Shown here in pieces: positions 14,247 through 29,200 of a stretch of 41,123 bases of DNA. Within the stretch, counting starts at the first letter, position 1. Every line of letters starts with the position of its first letter. The translations under genes were made by a program, and so were the position numbers. Under the pieces are notes generated by a model that did not search any database, had not been told where the DNA came from, and worked only from the letters and a program-made list of their open reading frames with translations. Source of the DNA: Candidatus Parcubacteria bacterium (GTDB taxonomy: Bacteria > Patescibacteriota > Patescibacteriia > Patescibacteriales > UBA12075); assembly GCA_023137275.1 (NCBI GenBank), contig JAGLPO010000034.1, positions 1-41,123 of the forward strand. The letters run 5' to 3'.

Positions 14247-17200
14247 ATGCTTGAGAAGATTAAAAGTTTATACAAAAACAAAGCCATTCGTTTGGCAATA
14301 TTAGTCGTTGTCTTAACGGCCGTGTTCGGGTATTCCGGCGGTCGTTTTTATATTGTCAAAGCTTTTAACAGCCGGGTAAATATTTTTCCCGGCTCTTTCG
14401 CTGTTGAGCAGATTGACAATGATTTGGTCTGGGAAAATATTGAAAAATCGTTTTATCAGGATCTGTCCGGCACTGCCGAAGGAGAAGAATTTATTAAAGA
14501 AAATTCAGCCTTTATTTTGTCTGCCAAATCCTTGGAGATTTACAAAGCCGAGCCGGAATTTGCGCCGGCTGTTAGCGAGGAAGAAACAGTGGATGATTCT
14601 GCGCCAGCTGATTTGCAAGAAGAGATTCAAGACGAAGGGATTAATGAAGCAGAATTAAAGGAGCCTGAGGAAAATGACGATTTGATTGAAGAAACAATTT
14701 TGCCAGAAGAGATTGGAGAAGACGCGGGAAGCGAGTCTGGTAAAGAATTAACACCGGAAATAATTCCTTTGGAAGCGGATGAATCTCCGGAACCAACGGG
14801 AGATCCTGAGCCGGTTGAAAACAAAGACGATGTTTCTTTATTTGACCGGGTAATTCAGGGTATTAACGGCTTTATCAGTTATACCAAAGAACTGGATATA
14901 TTTGGCTTTAAACTGGCCCGGGCCCAGGACGATAGCGCTGATTTTGTTGAGCCAAAGGCTCAATATACGCTTTTAAATCAGAATATAATATTCTCGGACT
15001 TTAGCGTACCGATTGAATATACGGAAAATAATCTGGCGCAAATAAATTTACGTTTATCTTTAGCCGCTTACAGCGAATATATTAACGATCATATATTACT
15101 GGAATATTCAATAAATAACGAGTGGCATTCTTTGGATGAGATCAGCTTAAATGAGAGAATATCCAACCGGCTTAATAACGATTATTTGCTGTATGATCTT
15201 TCTGAAAATATGAACTGGGAAGATCTGGATGATTTAAAAGTAAAAGTTAATTATTTAAATAATGACCTGGTAAGCGATGAAGATGATAAAGAGCTGGAAA
15301 TTTTTCTTGACGCTATCTGGCTGGAAGTGGATTATAATGATCCTGCAATGGAAACAGAAAACATAAGTGAAGGGAAAGTACTTGGAGCGGAAGAAGAGAG
15401 TGAAAATAACAAGAAGTATGAGTTTAAATTATTATCAGATAAGACTGACTTTGAATCATCGGAAATGCCAAATTTTAATTTCCGCATTCAAAAAAAAGAA
15501 AATTTATTGCAGCAATTATTAACCGAAATTACCCAGACATTCAGGGATGAATATAAAATTCTTAGCATGTCAGCCAAACTGCTAAATGAAGATGGCAGTG
15601 AATACGAAGACGCGGCCTTGCGCGTGAATTATTTAAAAGACGGAGAATTTGAGGTTAAATATGATAAATTGTTGCGGAAATTCAAGCCTGGAAAAAATAA
15701 AATTATAATATCAGTTAGGGAAGGGACAGAGCAATATATTTTTTCCCAGGATTTTACCTGGGGAGTATTGGCTTTAAATACTAACAAGTCCATTTATTCT
15801 CCCAAGGAAGACGCTTATCTGCAAATGGCGGTTTTGGATGATAATGGCAATACCTTGTGCGCGGTTAACGCTCTGACATTGGAAATTCGCGATCCAATCG
15901 GCCAAATATCTTATTTAACGCTTGATAATGGAAAAATAATCGCTAACCCGGAGTGCGGACCCAATAATGTTATTGACAGCCCGGATTTTTACGGTTATTA
16001 CCGGCTTGATGTTCCGGGCCGCTATGAGCTGATCCTTAAAGCAGACACGGATAATGGCGAGCGAGAGATCAGCGATTTTATAGAAGTCCATGAGGCCGTG
16101 CCGATCGCGATTGAACGAATCGGCCCGACCAGGATCTATCCGCTGGCGCGATACGCGATGCGGTTTAATATTACTCCGACCATTGATTTTGAAGGTGAAT
16201 TCAAAGAGATCGTGCCAAATGTTTTTATTGTAAAAGCGCCATCAGGCAGAATAACAAGCGGCCAGGAAGGGGAGAATATTATCAGCTGGCAGGTTGATTG
16301 GTCGGCCGGCAGAACATATGAACTTTCTTATGTTTTTGACGCTCCGGATATAAGCCCGGAATTTTATTTATTAGGTCCGGCCAAGGCTGGCGGCCGGGGC
16401 ACTTTTCTTCTGGCAGACTCGTTAATTAAAGAGGCTTTAATTCAAAAAGAAATCAGGCAATGGCAAATCGCGTCTGATGATCTAACGATTTTATTTACCA
16501 AGGATTCAACAACCGCTAACGATTATAATACAACCGAAGAAACTTTGCTTTCTTTGTCAGGCTTTGATAGCGGAGAAACCTATATAATATTCGGCGGAGT
16601 CGGCAGCAGCCGCTATGACGGCGCGTCAAACCGCAACGAGATCGGCTTATCCATCCAGGCCAATGAAACCCATCTCCCTAACCTGAACGAATTTGTGGAA
16701 GGTCCGCGGTCCGATGACGGAGCTTCGGTGTTTATGATGGGCAAGCGCGAGTGGGACACCGAGACCTTATATTTAAGGGCTGACAGCACCGCTACGGCCG
16801 ATGCCGAGGATTATTTCCTTATGGCCATGGCCACTTCCACCATGGGAACTTATGGCCAGGATTATTTTTGGAATGATCATATTAACACCGCTGATTTGCC
16901 AGCCAACCCAACGTTCAGCGAATACGCGTCCACTACTTTTCTCTCGGACGGAAGCAGTGAATATCTGGTTATCGGCGTTATGGAAGCGGCCGTTGACGCT
17001 GATAGCCAATGGATTGAAATGGATATTTATAACGGAAGCGCGTCCATGGTTGAGCATGTCCGGGACGCCGAAGACATAGCTGACACGATCCAACTTTTTG
17101 CCGCCACTTCAACCAGGCCAACGGCCGGCACAACCACGATCTCTATCCGGGGCAGGGCATCGGCCGGCACGACCGGCGACCATTTAAGTTCGCGAATACT

Positions 17201-20200
17201 GATCATTAGAATGAATTATTATAAGGATTGGTCCTGTTCCGGTTCAAGCGCCGCCGGAGCGATTAACACGGCTCCGGCAGTAATTAATTCCACCAGCCTT
17301 CAGCTTAGTTCGCCCGGAGACGTGGTAGCGCTTTATTACGGGGCTTTTTCTTCTACTGATATTGGTTCCGGCGTTTCGGCCCGGGCTCGTTTTGACTCAA
17401 CGGTCCAGTACCAAATTACCGAGGATGACCCGAATAACGGGCCGGGCCGGATCCATGTCTGGAATACGACTGATGTCCACCCCACTTTGTGGTTTGACGA
17501 AATTACCGTAAGCGATACTGACTCCCATACTTATGATTTTTCTTATGAGCGCCAATCCGTTATTGGCGCCAGCTACGAGCAGTCTTTGATATGCGTTTGG
17601 GGCAAAGCGCCGGCCGAGGATGTATCAGTCAGCGCCACCGGCACCCAGATATTTTCTATTTTAATACCCACCAGCAACGTGGAAATGAACGCTAAATTCG
17701 TGCTTACGGACAACACCGGCTCGCATAATATAAACAGCATTATTATTACGGAAAACGGCACAATAGATGCCGGAGAGTATTTGGAAAATGTCCGCCTTTA
17801 TTATGAATTAGACACAACAGCGCCGTATGATTGCGCCGGAGAATCTTATGGCGGCAGTGAAGAGCAATATGGAGCGACTTCAACAGGCGGCTTTAGCAGC
17901 GCCAACGGAACAGCTGTTTTTAGCGAAACCGTTGGCATTAGCACCACGTCCACAATGTGCGTATATACTGTTTTAGACGTAATTGTTGGAGCGGCTGACA
18001 ACAGTACTTTGGAAATTAAGATTGATGATCCGGTTAATGAAGTTGATATTAATATTGGCATAGTCGGACCATCAACGGGCGTGGACCTTCCAGGCACTAC
18101 TCAGCTTACAGCGCCGGCAGTTACTGCAATAGTTGATGAACAGCGTAAAAGCGATAATTCCACGCTTATTTCCAACACCAATTGGACTGATGAAAATGAA
18201 GTTTATTTATCAGCTTTTGCCTATAGTTCAATTTCAGCCACTACTTCGGAGTTTGATTATTATTTTGAACTGCTTACCGAGAACGGGACTTATACCACTG
18301 CCACCACTGTTCCGGCCGGCCCCTGTGTCAGCGGCACGGCTTATGGTAGCTGCGGCAGCAATATATGGACCGGAATTGCCAGCGCGACCTCCTGGTACGA
18401 CACTAACTGGGTTTACCGCAAAAAGATCACGATTTTTGCTTCCCAGGTTGTTGCCACGGCTGATGACTTTGTGGTTTTGGCCACTACTACTGACGCGAAT
18501 CTGGCTTACACTTCAAATGGCGGCCATATGGCCTCTTCCTCCGGAGCCGATATGTTGATAGCTGATGCCTTTGGCAACAAACTTGATTATGAGCGGGAGT
18601 ATTATAGTTCATCAACCGGCGAGATCGCTATATGGATTCAGCTTGATATTTCCTCAACAACCAATCAGGAAATATATTTATATTACGGTAATTCCACGGT
18701 TAGCAAAGACCAGGCCACCACTACCGGGGTTTGGGACAGCAGCTACAAGGCGGTCTGGCATTTGGCCGAAAGCGGAACAGGAGCGGCCGGAGAATATCTT
18801 GATTCCACTGTTAACAGCTACCATGGCCAGGGCGGAACCAGTGTTGGCGGTGATAATTGCGACCCGCCAACCCGGGTTAGCGGTTTAGCCGGATACGGGC
18901 AAAGCTTTGACGGGGATTCGGATAACTTTGGCCTTACACCGGATGTTGGCCTGGACGTATTTGGCAGTGATTTTACTCTTGAAGCCTGGACGCTTCTGGA
19001 CACGACTGATAATGGCGTTATATTGGACGCATTGCCAGGGCCCAATACCCGCCTTAATTTTTCGCATGATGGGGCTGACGGCTGGACATATAACAGCCGT
19101 TCCGGAACAATAGCCACTTATATTGTTGAATCAGCCAACACCACCGATATTAACGAGTATCATCATATTGTTTATACCAGATCCGGCAATGATTATATTG
19201 TTTATTTGGATGGAGCAGTATTGGCAACCAACACAAACGCAATTGCTCCTCCGGCTGACAGTGACTGGTCATTCGGGCATCGGCGGGAGAGCCGTATGAG
19301 TTTGACCGGGGATTTGGATGAAATACGGGTTTTAAGCGTGGCTCGGACACAGGAGTGGATCCAGACCGAATTTAACAATCAATCAAATGTAAACAGTTTT
19401 ATGAGTTTTGGCAATGAGGAGTCTTCCGGAATCGCGCTTACTGCCGGCGAAGCAAATATAAGCGGCATACCGGATAGGGGCACGGTGGCCGGACAGGGTT
19501 ATAAGTGGCAGGTATTAGCTTGCAATGATAATGATTATTGTTCAAATTGGGCGCGATTTAACTCTACATTGCCGAATTTCAAAGTTGATGATACTTCGCC
19601 AACCGCTCCGGGAAATTTAGTTCTTGCTACCACGACCGCGACCACTATCCGATTAGATTTCGGTTCCCAGAGTTCGGATGATAATTTTGACCGCTACCGT
19701 ATGTTTTATAAAGTGGGTATTTCGGAAGTAAGCCAAAACGATATTGAGCACAATGACAGTAATTTACTTTCAGCTGATTATAGTTCAGCCACTTCAACCC
19801 TGATAACCAATTTGGATTCGGCCACTACTTATGTTATTAATATCTGGGCCTATGATGACGCGGGAAATTATACCAGCGCATCGGAAATTGTTGTTACCAC
19901 TGCCTCGGCGCCGCATGCCAGAGCGCGCAGTGTTCAATTTTTGGCCGGCAATTATAGCGCCAACGGCTCATCCGGGCAGCTGTCCAACACTAATCAAACT
20001 TTTAACGCCTTTGCTCTTGAACTGGCCGAAACCGAGGCGCAGATCAGGAATGCCTATCTTATTTTTGAGACTCAGTTTGAGGCGTACCATGTTAATTCAG
20101 GCGATTATATCGGCTATGAACTGGCCTTTGATGTTTGCGAAGAACCGTGTTCGGCCGACGCCTTTTTTGGAACAGGCCGGATCTTGACAGATGATAACAC

Positions 20201-23200
20201 GGCTTTGGTTTATAATGAAGCCGGCGGCAATCAGGCGCGGATTCTAATGGATGTGACGAGCGAAGCTGAATTATTCGCCTATAAAGGCGATGGAGCTGAT
20301 CTGGAAGCTCAGATAGGCTATCGTTTGGAAACTGACACGGCAACCACGTCAATTGCCGGCGCCAAAGCGATATTGGTTGTGACTTATTCTTTTAATGATG
20401 ATAATTCCAGCAACTATACCAATACCGTGATCTATCCTTTGGAATCAACCGCTTCGGGTGATAGCGGCACCAGGCGGGCCAGCACAACGGACAACTGCAT
20501 TAAAACCCCGGATGGCTCGGCCAATTGCCCGATTTTTAATTATAATATGAATATCCCGGAATTTAACGCTAAGCTTTCGCAGTGGTTTGAGATCTTTGGC
20601 GTTAACGACCTGCATGGAGCTAATGATGTATTGGCTAATGTTAATATTGAGGGCGTTAATATTAATAGCAATTCATTTTATCATGAAGCCGCCAATAACG
20701 GGGAGCAAAGCAATTTGCCGCGGCTAATTTTTAATAATGTGTCCGGTTTTTCCGAAAGCACGGCCCAGGCTTTGGAGGCTTATTTTTTTGGCCAAGGCAG
20801 CGGACGATACTATCTTTTGGGCGGGGAAGTGATAGAAACCTATACGGCCGCTAAATCAGCCGGCACAAAAACCAGAACTGTTAGTTTCCCTATAGGAGCG
20901 CTTACCAACGGCCAGAGCATGTCCACGGCCAGCAGTTCCGTTGATGTGTATTTTCCGGAGAACGGATCCGGCGTTGGAGTGGTAAATATTGAAAAAGCCT
21001 GGCTGCGAATAGTGAGCAACAATTACAATAGCGGCGACCGCACTTTAACTGTTTCTTCAAAAGTCGGAGACAATACCCAATCATCAAATTATATTTACGA
21101 TCTAAACACCGGCACTGACGTAATAAATCCGGTTTATCGCGTGGTTCATATAATCCCAGGCGGGGATTATAGCGAACTGGAAAGCGCGAATGCCGCCAGC
21201 CCCAAGGCGGTTACGGCATATACCACTAATAGCTCGCTGGAACAAGGCGGCGTATCAGTTGAGCTGATGATCACCTATACTTACACGGATGAATCAAGCG
21301 GCTATTTGTCAGCATTAAGCTTGTATGGCGGGCAATCTGATGTTAACGGCAATTCGCAAAACGATATTGAAACAATAGCTAATTTGGTTTTTCCCGAGCT
21401 TCGGGGAGATGAGACCATAAGGGCGGCCGGCCTTACAACCAGTTATTTATTCAGTGATAGCGACGGTGATATGCCCGGTGTTTGGTTTTCCCTGGGTTCT
21501 AATATCGCTACCTCCAGTCCGATTTGCACCAGCACTTATTATCATAGAAGCGATGGTATTAACAGTTTTGGCGAAATGATAGAAAACGTAAGCTCTGTTC
21601 TAAGCGCGAATGACAATGAATCATATTCTGCCTGTTATTCAAACGCTAACGGATCATCCCTGACAGCCGGAGCAAAGATGAACGCGATCCTTAATTATGT
21701 ATATCAATGGGACGCTCCGCCGCCGGTATTGACCCAGAATGACTGGCGCTGGTATGAAGAAGAGGATGGAGTTACCCCGGACACTCCGCTGGCTGATGAA
21801 AATGCGGTGATCTCCAATGTTAACATCGGTGATAACGCGCGTTTGCGCATGAATATCGGCGTATCAAGCGATAATATGGCGACCTCCACTCAAACTTTTA
21901 AGCTGCAGTATGCCACTACAAGCGATTGTACATCAGCTAGCGAATGGACCGATGTTGGCGGCTTAGCCGGTAATTTACCCTGGCGCGGATATAATAATCC
22001 GGATCCGATTGACGGCGCAACGCTTGATTCAGTGTTATTATCATCTTCCACGCGCTCGGAATCTTATGAAGAAGAAAATCCCTCGGCCGGCAACCCCAGG
22101 GGCGTGGTTGTCGGCGGTTTTGGCGAGTGGGATTGGACACTTTATAATAATAGCGCCACTTCAAGCCAGTCTTATTGTTTTCGCATGGTGTTTAGCGACG
22201 GAACAGCGTTAAATGATTATTTATCCGACTCATACCCCAAGCTTACTACGGCGCCGGACAATTCTTCGTCCGAAGACCCGGATTCGCTTGGCCAATACCG
22301 GAACGATGATCAAAGCGTGATAAGCAATTCCGGATGGATAAATACAGACACAATTGATTTGAACGCGAAAGCGACTGATCCGAATTTAAACGAGATTATT
22401 ACTCTTTATTTTGAAATAGCTTCTACGTCCGATTCTTTTACAACCGCCACTTCGGCGCCGAGCCAGGCTTGTTTAAGCGGAACCAACTGGAATTCCTGCT
22501 TAAGCAAGGTTTGGGCCGCTTCTTCCACTGCCGGGGATTACCGCACGGTTCCTTTTTCCGGCACTACGACCATTGCCGGCTTGCCTGATTATGCCGTCGG
22601 GTATAAATGGCAGGTCCTGGCTTGCGACGATAGCGGAGAATGTTCCGACTGGGTTAAGTACAATTTAACAACACCGAACTTTAAGGTTGACACTGTTGCT
22701 CCGGATGCTCCGGGCAATATGATTTTTGCCACTTCCACTCCAACCAGCATAACTTTGGCCTTGGGCGCTTCCACTACGGAAGATAATTTTTACCGTTACC
22801 AAGTATTTTATCGGGCCGGTATTTTTGGGGTAAATGAAAATGACGATGAACATGCTGATAATAATTTTAATTTTCAGGATTATAACAGCGCTACTTCAAC
22901 CTTGGTTATTAATCTTTCGGCCAACACGGAATATGTATTTAATATCTGGGCCTATGATTTGGCCGGGAATTCAGCCAGCGCTACGGTAGAGGTGGTGGGA
23001 ACCACTACCTCGGCCTTTAATCCGCCAACCGGTTTTATTTCTTCGGTTGACCAAAGAACTGACGGTTCCGGCATAGTTGACGTAATTATTTTGGTTAATG
23101 ATCCGGACAACGATGATCAGGTTAGAGCCAGAATTATGTACGTATCAGGTGGTAGTTGTGATCTTACCGCTCCGCTTGACCCCAGCCTGGACGAAACAGG

Positions 23201-26200
23201 CGCGAATATTTGGGCCACTTACGGCGACCCGGATATTGATAATGACCACTATTATCAAGTCGGCACCTCAACTAGCTGGATCATAACCTCGCCGGGCCAA
23301 AATTATGTTTTCTTTGATTGGCAAGCGTATTTGGATGAGCCGGATGCTAACGGTGATTATTGTCTGGGCTTGGTGGTTAATGACGGCGGGTTTGACCAGG
23401 TCGCTACCCATACTCTTGATTTTACATTAGATAATGTTGATCCGGCGATACCCGGCAATTTAACTTTTGATTCAAAGAGCTATAATAGCGTAACTCTTGA
23501 TTTTAGCACATCCAGTAGTGACACTAATTTTGACCAATACATAATTTATTACAAAAAAGGCATAAGCGGCGTTAGCGAAACTGATACGCCTTTTGATAAA
23601 GATGACGATTCCAATCTTGATTTTGTAAATTACGGTACGGCCGCCACTACCACGATCATTGGCCTTGATCCTGACACTGATTATGTTTTTAATATTTGGG
23701 CCTATGATGTTTATGGCAACGCAACCAGTGCTTTAGTGGAGCTTACAGCAAAAACCAACGCTCAGCCTGTTAATATTTCAGCGGATGAGCAGTACCTGGA
23801 CGACGGTTTTACCGTGATTTCAAACAATACCTGGATTAACGAAAATAATGTAATACTTCAAGCCTCGGCTCATGACCAGGACGCGACTGACTCAATTACT
23901 TTTTACTATGAGGTACTAACCGCAACTGGCACTTTTAGCATTGCTACAAGCGCGCCAGGCGATTATTGCGCTTATTCCACGGCCTATTTGTCGTGCGATA
24001 ACAATATCTGGGGCGTTTCCACCAGCACTTCCAATCTGCCAAGTGATTGGTATAGTGAAGATTGGTTATTTCGTAAAGCAATTACTATAAATTCCAGCCA
24101 GGTCGCTACTAGCGTTGGCGCGATGCCGATTTTGGCCACCACAACCGACGCTGATCTGGCGGCCAGGGCCAGAAGCGATGCGTATGATATATTGTTTACT
24201 GATTCAGACGGCATTACCAAGATCCCTTATGAGCGCGAGTATTATAATTCCGGCACCGGCGAGCTAACGGCCTGGATAAAGACCGCTGTTTCTTCAACAA
24301 CAGACAAAGTGATCTATATGTATTACGGCAACGCGGCCTCAGACACGGATCAGGCAACTACGACCGGGGTCTGGGATATTGGCTACGCAGGCGCCTGGCA
24401 TTTGAGCGAGAATGTAGTGGATGAAAGCTCCTGGGTAAACGCACATTTGGACTCCGGCACTTACGGCAATGACGGCGATCAATATGGCAATAACGAAATG
24501 CCAGGACAAATTTATCGCGGTCAGGAATTTGACGGCATTGATGATTATATTGATATTGGCAATACCAACAATACCATTAACGGGGCGGCTTTCTGGATCA
24601 AGGCTGATTCTCTTACCCAGGATATTATGGACTTTGATAATGGCACGCATACGATCGCGCTAACCAACGGCGTTTTAAGCGCGCCCGGATTTGTCAGCCC
24701 AACATTTTACGTTGACGGGATTGCCACCACCACGCTGGACACGGGCTGGCACCACGTAATAGCCGCAACCGACACCGGATTTAGCGCCAGCGACTTTGAT
24801 ATCGGACGGATTAACACAAGCTATTTTGACGGTTTGATTGATGAGGTTCGTCTTTTAAGCGTTAGCCGCGGCATTGGATGGGCAAGCACGCAAGCCAATA
24901 ACCAGCGTGATGTTGATAGCTTTCTTGGTTTTGGAAGTGAAGAGTTGGCAATTTCTTTTTATGAAACTATGCTGGTAATTACTGTTCCGGATAATCCCGA
25001 CTACGCCAGCGGATATAAATGGCAGGCCATGGCTTGTGATGATGATAATGACTGCACTGTTTGGGATGAGTTTAATTCAACTACGCCGAATTTTAAAATT
25101 GACACTACCTTGCCCGGCGCTCCGGGACAATTAAGCGAAGATTCCAAGACCTCAAATACTATTACCCTGGCCTATGGGGCGGCTGCTAATGAAGATAATT
25201 TTGTTGAATATAAAATATACTATTCAACCACTTCGCCGGTATTTGAGACTGATATTGAACATAATGATTCTGATCTGGGCGATCAATATTACAATAGCGC
25301 CACTGACACAACCGTAACCGGTCTGAATCCGGATACCACTTATTATTTTAATATTTGGGCTTATGATATTGTCGGCCATACAACCAGCTCTACTCCAGTA
25401 TCAATAACTACTAATAATGCCCAATCATCTCCGGGCGCGGCTTTTTACACCAAAAATACCCGGGTGCTTTATTATCGGGTTTGGGATGGAGTAAATTGGG
25501 GAGCGGAACAAGCCGGCCCGACACTGGGCAGCGATGTTGGCGATAATATCCGGCATATCCGAACGCAAAGAAGCGACGATGGCGGCAAAGTAGGCATATT
25601 AATAAAAACCTGGGATGGAACCAATCAGGAATGGTGGGGCGCTGTTTATCGCTACGCGGCTAATGATTTTATCAGCGCATCATCTTTGGGCTCGGCGCAA
25701 TCATCAACTACAAATAATCAGCTTTTAACCGCTTGTATTGCCGCCTTGTCTGACGATGAATTTATAGTTGTACGCAATAATAATGCGTCAGACGGGACTT
25801 TGATATTTTCTTGGAACGGTACGGACGAATGGGTAAACGAAGGAGCCGGACCAAATCCAAGCGCGGTCATGAACGGCTGCGCGCTTGAACGCCGGCCCGG
25901 TACTGACAACTATTTGCTTCTTACCTTTGATGATGATGGCGACACGGGCACGGCCTATTATTACGGCGGTTCAAGCTATACTGACTCATGGACAGTCTGG
26001 AGCCAGCATTCAGGAGACGAGGAAGATATTGATAATTATGTTGGCCAGGCCTTTTTTGACCCAAGCGACAATACCCAGGGCGCGTTCAGCTATTCCAACA
26101 GTACTGTTAATAATTACGCTTATGCCAAGTATTTTCTCTGCGACAACACTTCAATTAATTTTGGCGCTCCGGTTGCCGGCCCTGGCTCAGCTCCGGATGA

Positions 26201-29200
26201 CTGGGGCAATGATTTTGTCCACGGTGAATTCGCGCCTGACCCGACCAGCAGCGGACTGGCTTATTACGCCGGTCGGGATATTGGCGGAGAGTTGAATGTT
26301 TACCAAGTTGACGCGTCTGATTCAAGTATTGGCTGGGCCACCACGACTAATGGCGATAATATCAGCGCCGGCGATCTTTATTCCGAAACAAATGATTCCC
26401 AGAAGCCATTCGCGATTGAATTCTATAAAGGCGGACACGGAGTGGTTGTCGGCCTGAATAATACCGGCGCGTCATTGCCTTATTACAGCACGATCAGTAC
26501 GGCAGGAAGTTCTTTAAGCGCTACTTCTTCGGTTGAGAACGCCACTAACGATGTCTGGACCCGGGTTCGGCTTTATAACGACCCGAATGAAGACGAGCTG
26601 CTGGCAATATTTCAAAATGATAATACTGATTATATCACTGCTTTTTGGGACGGCGGCAATGACCAATTTTACGCGGCCGGAACCCAGGCCTGGACCGAGC
26701 TGGCCACTTCAACCGGAGCGGCTAGTCAGAATGACGAAAATATTTCTTTTGCTTATACCAAGAATAATTCAGCCCCTGATCTGCCAACAGGCCTGGGACA
26801 ATACAAAAATGACGGGCTTACGGATATTGCCAATCAAGCCTGGACCAATGCCAGCACCACGCAATTTGTCGCTTCCATTACGGACGCGGACACCTCTGAA
26901 ATAATAACTTATTATTTGCAGCTTTTGCCAAATAATGACACTTTTGCCACAACCACGGCTGAATTGTCCAATGCCTGCGGCTCAAGCACGCCGTTTAACT
27001 CCTGCAATTCAAAAATTTGGGCAATTGCGTCTTCCACGCCCGGCGATTACAGCACTGAACCGTACACGGCAACCGCCACTATCGGCTATATTCCGGATTC
27101 AACAATCGGCTATAAATGGCAGGTGATTGCCTGCGATGACAGCAGCGCTTGCTCAAGCTGGGCGTTATTTAACGCTACAGCGCCGAATTTTTATGTTGAC
27201 ACAACCGCTCCGACCGCTCCGGGAGAACTTATTGATATCCAGGTAACCGGTAATTCCATAACCCTTCAATTCGGCGCGACCAGCACGGAAACAAATTTTG
27301 ACCGTTATCAGATCCATTACGCGACTAACAGCAGCGTGCAGCTAAGCGATACTGAACACTCTGACAGTGATTTAACCAATAAATTATTTAATTATACAAC
27401 ACAAACAATTGTTAATAACCTGGCCTCCAATACTTTGTACTATTTTAATATTTGGGCGTTTGATTTGGCCGGAAATCGGGCCACTGCCACCCCGGAAATA
27501 TCCACTACCACAAATATTGGCCCGCGCCTCGCGCAAATATCATATCTTTTGGAAAATGATGATGGAGTTAATGTAAATTCCAATACCGCTGATGTTGCTT
27601 CAAACACGCCGCTAAACAATATCAATATCGGGGAGCGAATCAATGCCCGTCTCCAGCTTGAGAACTTTGGCGGAGATATTATGAGCAATAAGGTTTATCA
27701 ATTACAATATGAAAATCAAACCGATGATCCCGGGAACTGGTATAACGTGGGAGCAGCGACCGAGATAAGCCATTCACCCGGACTGTCCGGCGCTGTTAAC
27801 GGCCAGGCCATTACTTTAAGCAAGGCAGCGGCTAATGCCAACCAATGGAATGACGGCACGTGGCACGAAGACACGGGTCAAATCGGTTCTTACTCATTAA
27901 CCGAGCAGTATTATACCGAGTTTGTGTTCGCGATTGAGACCGGTAATGCCGCTACTAACACGGCATATCGGCTTCGCTTATACAATTTGACTGACAGTGA
28001 AGAATTGGAAACTTACACTAATTACGCCGTGATTAACACGATCGTATCGGAAAGTAAACGTTATTCTAAGGAAATAAATGGGAGCTTGCCCACTGATACG
28101 AATGATTTAAATTATTATCTTGACCCGGAAGGATACGCGGATGTGTTCTCTGATGACAATGTAAACCGTGATGAATTAACAAGTTCAGCCAATTACGCGA
28201 TCTACAATTTTGCAACCAAACATACCAACAGTACGGAGGCGGCGTCTTCAACCTGGAACGGCCGGTCCACTATCGCGCCGTTTTCAAATAATGTTGTACT
28301 GCAGGCATATCGCTTTGGCACGACCAATGCCTGGGTAACGCTTGATACGGAAAACGCGGCCGGCGCCGGAGCTGACTTTGATTTAACAGCAACGCTTAAT
28401 TCAAATCTATCTGAATATTATAATGGCGGCAATTGGATATATTGGCGCGTTTATCAAGTGTCCGGTACGCAGACGCTTCGTACTGATTATTTTAATATTA
28501 ATTATTCAGCGCCGATTCCTTATGTAGAACAAATTCATTACCGCTGGCGCAATGACGACGGCACAGAGCTAAACGCGACCTGGCTGGAAGATGAAGATAC
28601 CGGAAATCCGACTTTGGGCAATGCTTTAAGCAAAGGCAGTTCAACTCGTTTGCGTTTCGCAGTGGTTAACACTGGCGGGGGCGAGGCAACAACTTATCAA
28701 TATCAAATAGAATATGCCTCATCTTCTGATGGCTGTTCCACTGATCCCGGCAATTGGGAAACAGTGCCAATAACAGCCACGACCGAACATTTTGAAATGG
28801 CCACTAGCACTTATTTTAATGATGGCGAAGCGACAACAGCCACGACAACAAATTCCGAGAACTATACATTTATCGCCGGTGATATGGTGGCGGATTCATC
28901 AAACACCAGCGGGCAAATATCTTTAAGCGAAGGCAGATACACAGAGCTTGAATATATAATGCTGGTGACCATTAACGCCGATACCGGCGGAACCTATTGT
29001 TTTAGAGTAACTAATAATAGTTCTGTTCTTAATAATTATGATACTTATCCGGTTGTTACCTTGGCGGGTAATACCAATAACGCCCCTGGTTTTGACGCTC
29101 ATCCATCTGATAATAATTCCGCTTCCACTTCGCCGACAAATTATGGCGCTGATATAAGCTTTACCGCCACGGCCTCGGATGATGAACATAGTTATTATTT

